Source: an uncultured Oscillospiraceae bacterium (lineage in GTDB: Bacteria; Bacillota; Clostridia; Oscillospirales; Acutalibacteraceae). From it: DNA of 10,529 nt. This document shows, one piece after another, positions 6,456-10,529 of the stretch; within the stretch, counting starts at the first letter, position 1, and each line of letters begins with the position of its first letter. Both the position numbers and the translations under genes were made by a program. The notes under the pieces are model-generated. The model was not told the origin of the DNA and searched no databases. It saw only the letters and a list, made by a program, of their open reading frames with translations. Location of the stretch: assembly GCA_900552925.1 (NCBI GenBank), contig USBH01000032.1, positions 1 to 10,529 on the forward strand, written 5' to 3'.

Positions 6456-6516
6456 CGGGAAGGCACTTCGGAGCAGGCTCCGGCCTGCGGCGCGGCCGGC
6501 AGGCCCGTGCTTCCCG
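6456..6516 (+). other. Three-way-junction RNA-like structure in spacer before DUF4830 gene
   Basis: The 158-base spacer 6424-6581 has no gene. Within it, CGGGAAGGCAC (6456-6466) pairs with GTGCTTCCCG (6507-6516) in a 10-bp outer stem with one bulged G. Inside are two hairpins back to back: CGGAG-CAGG-CTCCG (6469-6482) and GGCCTGC/GCAGGCC (6482-6488 with 6499-6505). This folds as a compact three-way junction. No U run follows, so it is not an intrinsic terminator. A perfect 10-bp palindrome CATACGTATG sits just upstream (6439-6448). The pairings are seen directly; a function as RNA element or interspersed repeat is inference. Confidence 0.4.
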
Positions 6517-6581
6517 GCCACAAATAAGGGCCGGCGTTCCGCTGCGGCGGGACCAGAGCTTCGCGGCCTGCAGAAAGGAAG

Positions 6582-7070
6582 ATGGTTGTACGTATGGTGT
6601 TGTCTGTCGGCGCCAACAAAAAGCGGATTCTTGCGGTGCTGCTTCTGGTCGCGATCGCGGTGGGGGCGTTTTTCCTGATCCCGCGTGAGCCGGAGCGCGT
6701 CACCTACCCCGGCATGACAAACGAGGAGCGCGTCGCGTTCCTTTCGACATTCAACTGGACGGTGGAGGAGGAGCCAGCCGATTTCCGCGAGGTCGTGATC
6801 CCCGCGGAGTTCAACGACGTGTACACGGCGTACAATGCGATGCAGAACGCGCAGGGCTTCGACCTGAAGCCGTATGCGGGCGAAAAGTGCATGCAGTACC
6901 GGTACATCGTGACGAATTACCCGGACTGCCCCGATACGGTTTTCGCGACGCTCCTCGTGTTTGAGGACCGGATCATCGGCGGCGACGTATCCTCGGAAGC
7001 GGCGGACGGCTTCATGCACGGCTTTGCCGCGGACAGCGCGCGGTTCAATATGCCGCAGAGCGAAAATTAA
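6582..7070 (+). CDS. DUF4830 domain-containing protein, single-pass membrane-anchored
   Basis: This protein has about 162 residues. A basic start is followed by one hydrophobic helix (about 16-33, ILAVLLLVAIAVGAFFLI), then an extracytoplasmic domain. Its conserved pieces, FLSTFNWTVEEEP (53-65), EVVIPAEFNDVYTAYN (70-85), QGFDLKPYAG (91-100) and the closing IIGGDVSS (131-138), match what I know of DUF4830, found mainly in Clostridia and of unknown function. AAAGGA at 6574-6579 is only 2 nt from the ATG at 6582 and 14 nt from the in-frame ATG at 6594, so neither start has ideal spacing; I report the longer one. It lies 18 bases before the rsuA-like gene and probably shares its transcript. The preceding spacer holds a strong secondary structure. 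Confidence 0.8.
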   Translation: MVVRMVLSVGANKKRILAVLLLVAIAVGAFFLIPREPERVTYPGMTNEERVAFLSTFNWTVEEEPADFREVVIPAEFNDVYTAYNAMQNAQGFDLKPYAGEKCMQYRYIVTNYPDCPDTVFATLLVFEDRIIGGDVSSEAADGFMHGFAADSARFNMPQSEN

Positions 7071-7088
7071 AGGAAAGCGGATTGATCC

Positions 7089-7820
7089 ATGAGACTCGAC
7101 AAATTTCTTGCAAATGAAAATATCGGAAGCCGCAAGGCGGTCGGCGTGCTCGTGCGGAGCGGCGCCGTTACCGTGAACGGACAAGCCGTAAAAAAGGCGG
7201 ATATGCAGGTGGACCCGGCGTGCGACACGGTCTGCGTGAACGGCGCGCCGGTGCGCTACAACGCGCATATCTATATCATGATGAACAAGCCTGCGGGCGT
7301 TCTGACGGCGACGCGGGACAGCCGCACCGAAACCGTGCTCGACCTGCTGCCGCCCGCGCTGAAAAGGCGGGGGCTGTTTCCGGCGGGCCGGCTCGACAAG
7401 GACACGACCGGCCTTCTGATCCTCACCGACGACGGCGATTACGCGCACCGCATGCTCGCGCCGAAAAGCCACGTGATGAAGCGCTATGAGGCCGTGCTCG
7501 ACCTGCCCGCCGAGGCGGCGGACAAGACCCGCTTCGCCGCGGGCATCCGGAGCGGGGAGGACTGCTTTGCGCCGGCGCTTCTCGAGATTTCGCCGGCGGA
7601 CCCGCACACGGTCTGGGTCGAGATCCGCGAGGGAAAATTCCACCAGGTCAAGCGGATGTTCCGCGCGTGCGGAAAGACCGTCACGGCGCTCAGGCGGCTT
7701 TCCATCGGCGCGCTGCGTCTTGACCCCGCGCTGGGTCCCGGAGAGGCGCGCGTTTTGTCGGAAAAAGAGGCTATGCTTGTCTTTGAAAAGAAACCAGAGC
7801 AATTTGACCGAAAAGTGTAG
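7089..7820 (+). CDS. rsuA: RsuA/RluB/E/F-family rRNA pseudouridine synthase
   Basis: This 243-residue enzyme converts a specific uridine of rRNA to pseudouridine. An S4 RNA-binding domain occupies about 1-55 (MRLDKFLANENIGSRK, then SGAVTVNGQAVKKAD). The synthase domain begins with MMNKPAGVLTATRD (64-77). The catalytic aspartate is D103 in PAGRLDKDTTGLLILTDDG, and the second motif is GKFHQVKRMFRACGKTV (182-198). Length and motifs fit RsuA, which acts on U516 of 16S rRNA in E. coli. Paralogues RluB, RluE and RluF share the architecture, so the exact site is not proven. The RBS is weak (AAAGGAAAGCGG upstream). It follows the DUF4830 gene by 18 bases. No clear intrinsic terminator follows. Confidence 0.9.
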   Translation: MRLDKFLANENIGSRKAVGVLVRSGAVTVNGQAVKKADMQVDPACDTVCVNGAPVRYNAHIYIMMNKPAGVLTATRDSRTETVLDLLPPALKRRGLFPAGRLDKDTTGLLILTDDGDYAHRMLAPKSHVMKRYEAVLDLPAEAADKTRFAAGIRSGEDCFAPALLEISPADPHTVWVEIREGKFHQVKRMFRACGKTVTALRRLSIGALRLDPALGPGEARVLSEKEAMLVFEKKPEQFDRKV

Positions 7821-7832
7821 CCTGGTTTTGGC

Positions 7833-7857
7833 TTTTGTTTATTTTGACTAAACAAAA
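7833..7857. repeat. AT-rich inverted repeat after rsuA
   Basis: TTTTGTTTA (7833-7841) and TAAACAAAA (7849-7857) form a 9-bp inverted repeat around a 7-base loop, 13 bases past the rsuA stop. It lacks a U run on either side, so it is at best a weak terminator; it could also be a protein-binding site. Confidence 0.4.
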
Positions 7858-7883
7858 ATCCGAATTTCCGTGCAATAAAGGCC

Positions 7884-7912
7884 TGTTCAATTCATGAGAA
7901 TTCTGTTATAAT
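7884..7912 (+). promoter_or_regulatory. Extended -10 promoter of msmK
   Basis: A perfect TATAAT (7907-7912) is preceded by TG at the extended -10 position (7904-7905). The -35 is poor (TGTTCA at 7884-7889 with a 17-base spacer). The palindrome AGAATTCT (7897-7904) lies in the spacer, and AATTC-ATGA-GAATT (7890-7902) forms a second small inverted repeat. The weak -35 and the palindromes suggest a regulated promoter. The leader is about 76 nt. Confidence 0.72.
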
Positions 7913-7994
7913 GAGGACATCGAAATCGAGATGTGGTCGTCCGGCTGATTGTCAAGCGACGGCTCCAAATCACCATTATCAGGAGGAAAAACTT

Positions 7995-9104
7995 ATGGCA
8001 AGCGTAACACTGAAGAATGTCTATAAGATTTACGCTGGCGGCGTCACGGCCGTTACGGATTTCTGCTTGGACATTGAAGACAAGGAGTTTATCATTCTCG
8101 TCGGACCTTCCGGCTGCGGCAAGTCCACGACGCTGAGAATGATCGCGGGTCTTGAGGAAATCAGCAAGGGCGAGCTTTACATTGGCGATCAGCTTTCCAA
8201 CGACGTTGCGCCGAAGGACAGAGACATCGCGATGGTGTTCCAGAACTACGCTCTGTACCCGCATATGACGGTTTATGACAACATGGCGTTCGGCCTGAAG
8301 CTCAGAAAGACGCCGAAGGACGAAATCAAGCGCCGCGTTGAAGAGGCTGCCCGCATCCTCGATATTTCCCACCTGCTCGACAGAAAGCCGAAGGCGCTCT
8401 CCGGCGGTCAGAGACAGCGTGTTGCGCTGGGCCGTGCTATCGTCCGTGACCCGAAGGTCTTCCTGCTTGACGAGCCGCTCTCCAACCTGGACGCGAAGCT
8501 CCGTGCGCAGATGAGAACCGAGATCGCGAAGCTCCACAAGAGACTCGGCACCACGTTCATTTACGTTACCCACGACCAGACCGAGGCTATGACCATGGGC
8601 GACAGAATCGTCGTTATGAAGGACGGCTTCATCCAGCAGGTCGACACCCCGCAGAACCTGTATGACCTCCCGGTCAACGAGTTCGTCGCAGGCTTCATGG
8701 GCTCCCCGCAGATGAACTTTGTCGACGCTACGCTCGTGAAGGACGGCGCCGGCTACGCGCTCACCTTCGGCAGCACGAAGATCAAGATCCCGGCGAAGAA
8801 GGCAAATGCCGAAATCGCGAACTATGTTGGCAAGGAAGTTGTCTTCGGTATCCGTCCGGAGGACGTACATGACGAGCCTGACTTCCTCGCGAAGGCTACG
8901 GACACCAAGGCGACGGCTGACGTTGAAGTTACCGAGCTTATGGGTGCCGAAACATACCTCTATCTCAACTGCGAAGGCAACGCGCTCACCGCGCGTGTTG
9001 AGCCGACGTCCGTTGCGAAGTCCGGTGACAAGATCACGATCGCTTTCGATATGAACAAGATGCACCTGTTCGACAAGGAAACGGAGAAGACGATCCTCAA
9101 CTAA
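7995..9104 (+). CDS. msmK: Carbohydrate ABC transporter ATP-binding protein, MsmK/UgpC type
   Basis: This 369-residue ATPase belongs to the MalK/MsmK/UgpC group that powers CUT1 sugar importers at the inner face of the membrane. It has Walker A GPSGCGKST (37-45), Q-loop Q83, signature LSGGQRQR (135-142), Walker B VFLLDE160, D-loop SNLD (163-166) and H-loop H193. A C-terminal regulatory/TOBE region runs from about 235 to 365 (GIRPEDVHDEP at 285-295). All ATPase residues are intact. The start at 7995 has AGGAGG (7981-7986) 8 nt upstream. No permease or binding protein gene is adjacent, so it is probably an orphan ATPase shared by several sugar transporters, as known for MsmK in streptococci. 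Its arginine codons are often AGA and many codons end in T (GTT, GCT), unlike the CGC-rich neighbours, which fits high expression. It has its own promoter and terminator. Confidence 0.95.
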   Translation: MASVTLKNVYKIYAGGVTAVTDFCLDIEDKEFIILVGPSGCGKSTTLRMIAGLEEISKGELYIGDQLSNDVAPKDRDIAMVFQNYALYPHMTVYDNMAFGLKLRKTPKDEIKRRVEEAARILDISHLLDRKPKALSGGQRQRVALGRAIVRDPKVFLLDEPLSNLDAKLRAQMRTEIAKLHKRLGTTFIYVTHDQTEAMTMGDRIVVMKDGFIQQVDTPQNLYDLPVNEFVAGFMGSPQMNFVDATLVKDGAGYALTFGSTKIKIPAKKANAEIANYVGKEVVFGIRPEDVHDEPDFLAKATDTKATADVEVTELMGAETYLYLNCEGNALTARVEPTSVAKSGDKITIAFDMNKMHLFDKETEKTILN

Positions 9105-9127
9105 GAGATCACTCTGCAATAATCCAC

Positions 9128-9160
9128 AAGGCGGCGTTCCTGCAAAGGGACGCCGCTTTT
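9128..9160 (+). terminator. Intrinsic terminator of msmK
   Basis: GCGGCGTTCC (9131-9140) pairs with GGGACGCCGC (9147-9156), with one G-U pair, around the loop TGCAAA. The stem can extend outward through AAG/TTT, and TTTT follows at 9157-9160. It lies 23 bases after the msmK stop. Confidence 0.9.
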
Positions 9161-9545
9161 GATATTTCCGGCAAAACGCAGGGCAATGCGCAGCCCCGGG
9201 TACAGGGAAGGAAAACGCGCTCGTCCTGCGGTGCGGCAGGCCGGGTTCGAAGCGCGCGCCGGCGCGGGATTTCCGGGTCCGGGCCGGGAGGCGCCGCAGC
9301 ATCGTGCGCCGCACGGCCTGCTGCAGCGTGGGAAGATGGGGGCGGCTTTACAATTTGAACGGCATTTGGCCGGGCTTGAAGCGGATAAGGCGATCGTTTC
9401 CTATAAATAGCACTGTATGAATGACTTTGTACCGTGGAGAGGGCCTTAAAACGAAGATACATTTATAAAAAAGCAAATAGAAACATAGCAAAATCAAGGG
9501 ATTTGTGCAGGATTACGAACTGCAAAAAAAAATATTCAAAAAGAC
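9161..9545. other. Long intergenic region, GC-rich then AT-rich
   Basis: No convincing gene lies here. The left half (to about 9345) is very GC-rich and full of short inverted repeats; the right half (from about 9395) is abruptly A/T-rich with A runs up to the cdaR-like promoter. An 83-codon plus-strand frame at 9159-9410 begins inside the terminator with no RBS and has a low-complexity R/A/G/P composition, so it is not called. Confidence 0.55.
9205..9339. repeat. Possible divergent copy of the GC-rich element at 6457-6586
   Basis: Short blocks occur in the same order here and at 6457-6586. They are GGGAAGG (9205 / 6457), CCTGCGG followed after one base by GCGG and CAGGCC (9225 / 6484), CGGCCTGC (9314 / 6564) and GGAAGATGG (9331 / 6578). 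Total lengths are nearly equal (about 130-135 bases), but the middles align poorly. It may be a decayed interspersed intergenic repeat or chance similarity in GC-rich DNA. Confidence 0.28.
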
Positions 9546-9574
9546 TTGAAAAATCGAAAAGAATTCTGTAATAT
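9546..9574 (+). promoter_or_regulatory. Promoter of the cdaR-like gene
   Basis: TTGAAA (9546-9551), a 17-base spacer and TAATAT (9569-9574) are a fair housekeeping promoter in an A-rich context. AGAATTCTGT (9560-9569), also present at the msmK promoter, sits directly against the -10. The predicted start near 9581 gives a leader of about 80 nt with a small hairpin CTGATT-ATA-AATCGG (9627-9641). Confidence 0.6.
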
Positions 9575-9659
9575 AGTAGTAGATAGAATGGATACCTGTG
9601 CGGGGACCGTCGATTGCCGTGCAGGACTGATTATAAATCGGCGGAGAAAAGAGGAAACC

Positions 9660-10480
9660 ATGTCAAACAGATTGTTCCAGGGCGTCATCCATCAGATGCG
9701 CGATTCCATTGACCGCACAATCGGCGTAATCGACGAATCCTCTGTTATCATTGCCTGCAGCGAGCTGGGCAAGATCGGTGAAGTGGCGGATTCCGTTACG
9801 GCGGAAGACATTGCGTCGCAGGCGGCGTTTGTCTCCGGCAACTATACGTATAAATCCTTCGGCAGCCGTCCGCGTCCGGAATACGCGGTGTTCGTCTCCG
9901 GCAACGATCCAGAGGCGGCGAAATACGTCGGCCTGCTTGCGGTCTCGCTGAACAGCATCAAGCAGTATTACGATGAGAAGTACGACCGCAGCAACTTTAT
10001 CAAGAATGTCATCCTCGACAACATCCTGCCGGGCGACATCTACCTGAAGAGCCGCGAGCTCCGCTTCAATTCGGACGTCAGCCGCGTCTGCATGCTGATC
10101 AAGGTCACGAGCAAGACGGACGTCTCGGCGTACGACGTCGTGCAGAACCTGTTCCCGGACAAGAACAAGGACTTCGTCATCAACATCAATGAAACCGACA
10201 TCGCGCTCGTCAAGGAGATCCGCAACAACATCGACCCGCGCGACATTGACAAGCTGGCCGGCTCGATCGTCGACACGCTCTCGAGCGAGTTCTACACGCA
10301 CTGCGTCGTCGGCATCGGCACGGTTGTCGACAGCATCAAGGACCTCGCGCGTTCGTTCAAGGAGGCGCAGGTGGCGCTGGAGGTCGGCAAGGTGTTCGAC
10401 ACCGAAAAGACCATCGTCAGCTACAACAACCTCGGCATCGCGCGCCTGATCTATCAGCTGCCGACCACGCTGTGCGAGAT
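9660..10480 (+). CDS. CdaR/PucR-type transcriptional regulator, 3' end cut by contig edge
   Basis: The first 273 residues are visible; the frame is open to the contig end. Residues about 1-110 form an N-terminal sensor-like domain starting MSNRLFQGVIHQMRDSIDRT. From about 135 to 255 comes a GGDEF-like domain of the CdaR/PucR family, with VVGIGTVVDSIKDLARSF (216-233) and KEAQVALEVGKVF (234-246), followed by YNNLGIARLIYQLP (255-268). In this family the DNA-binding helix-turn-helix lies at the C-terminus, which is missing here. The GGDEF-like domain lacks a cyclase motif and is not expected to make c-di-GMP. GAGG (9651-9654) with 5-nt spacing supports ATG 9660. Frame residues after E273 come from adapter (I-CLLYTSDAADE) and must be discarded. 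Family members sense small organic acids or sugars' derivatives; the ligand here is unknown. Its place beside msmK suggests carbohydrate control. Confidence 0.8.
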
Positions 10481-10529
10481 CTGTCTCTTATACACATCTG
10501 ACGCTGCCGACGAATTAGACGGTGTAGAT
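10481..10529 (-). other. Illumina Nextera i5 adapter (artefact)
   Basis: The segment starts with CTGTCTCTTATACACATCT, the reverse complement of the Tn5 mosaic end, followed by the read-1 adapter, the index ATTAGACG (reverse complement of the index at the left end) and GTGTAGAT from P5. It is not genomic. Confidence 0.99.

Noticed and set aside
7833..7857. Intrinsic terminator of rsuA
   Set aside because: The stem is A/T-only apart from one G-C pair and no U run follows, so it was listed only as an inverted repeat.
9241..9256. tRNA-like GGGTTCGAAGC T-loop motif
   Set aside because: The flanking bases do not form a T stem and no acceptor, D or anticodon arms can be found.
7887..9314. 475-residue minus-strand ORF opposite msmK
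   Set aside because: It is the antisense shadow of an unambiguous ABC ATPase gene and spans its promoter and terminator.
9159..9410. 83-codon plus-strand ORF after msmK
   Set aside because: Starts within the msmK terminator, no RBS, low-complexity composition.
1..10529. Composite transposon bounded by 45-bp terminal inverted repeats and Tn5 mosaic ends
   Set aside because: The repeats are complete Nextera i5 adapters with an index; no transposase gene is present.

Overview
The window looks like one contig of a GC-rich, low-complexity-free Firmicutes chromosome, most likely a gut clostridium of the Oscillospiraceae/Ruminococcaceae type. The reasons are strong AGGAGG-type ribosome binding sites, near-consensus sigma-A promoters, a DUF4830 protein, a CmpB-type permease, an orphan MsmK/UgpC ATPase and a CdaR/PucR-type regulator. 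The lineage is an inference from gene content only. Both ends are sequencing artefact: bases 1-45 and 10481-10529 are Illumina Nextera i5 adapter (same index at both ends), so the genomic insert is 46-10480 and the two end genes are cut by the contig, not by biology.

Left third, minus strand: rlmD (23S rRNA uracil-C5 methyltransferase) -> an APH-fold small-molecule phosphotransferase -> an MmcQ/YjbR-fold protein truncated at the contig edge. These are closely spaced and probably form one operon. The rlmD leader holds three related segments that can pair in mutually exclusive ways around its ribosome binding site. Divergent from rlmD, a perfect TTGACA-17-TATAAT promoter drives no protein. It reads into a stretch of about 110 nt with two small hairpins, a C-rich single-stranded stretch and a strong terminator, which is a good candidate for an undescribed small RNA. 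The same terminator ends the opposing gene, a monocistronic D-2-hydroxyacid dehydrogenase with its own promoter.

Centre: an AT-rich island (about 4090-4985) carries a single minus-strand lipoprotein gene of unknown function with its own promoter and terminator, looking like an acquired insert. It is followed on the plus strand by a CmpB-type (PF06541-like) membrane protein with a coiled-coil tail, translationally overlapped with a small Sfp-type phosphopantetheinyl transferase. After a structured GC-rich spacer come a DUF4830 protein and an RsuA-family rRNA pseudouridine synthase.

Right third, plus strand: msmK (carbohydrate ABC transporter ATPase) with an extended -10 promoter, a strong RBS, distinct codon use and a clear terminator. 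A 500-base spacer follows, then a CdaR/PucR-type regulator cut by the contig end. The msmK and cdaR-like promoters share the palindrome-containing decamer AGAATTCTGT just upstream of the -10, suggesting common control. Two genes modify rRNA (rlmD, rsuA), and the right end is sugar transport and its regulation. I found no CRISPR array, phage, transposase, tRNA or rRNA.
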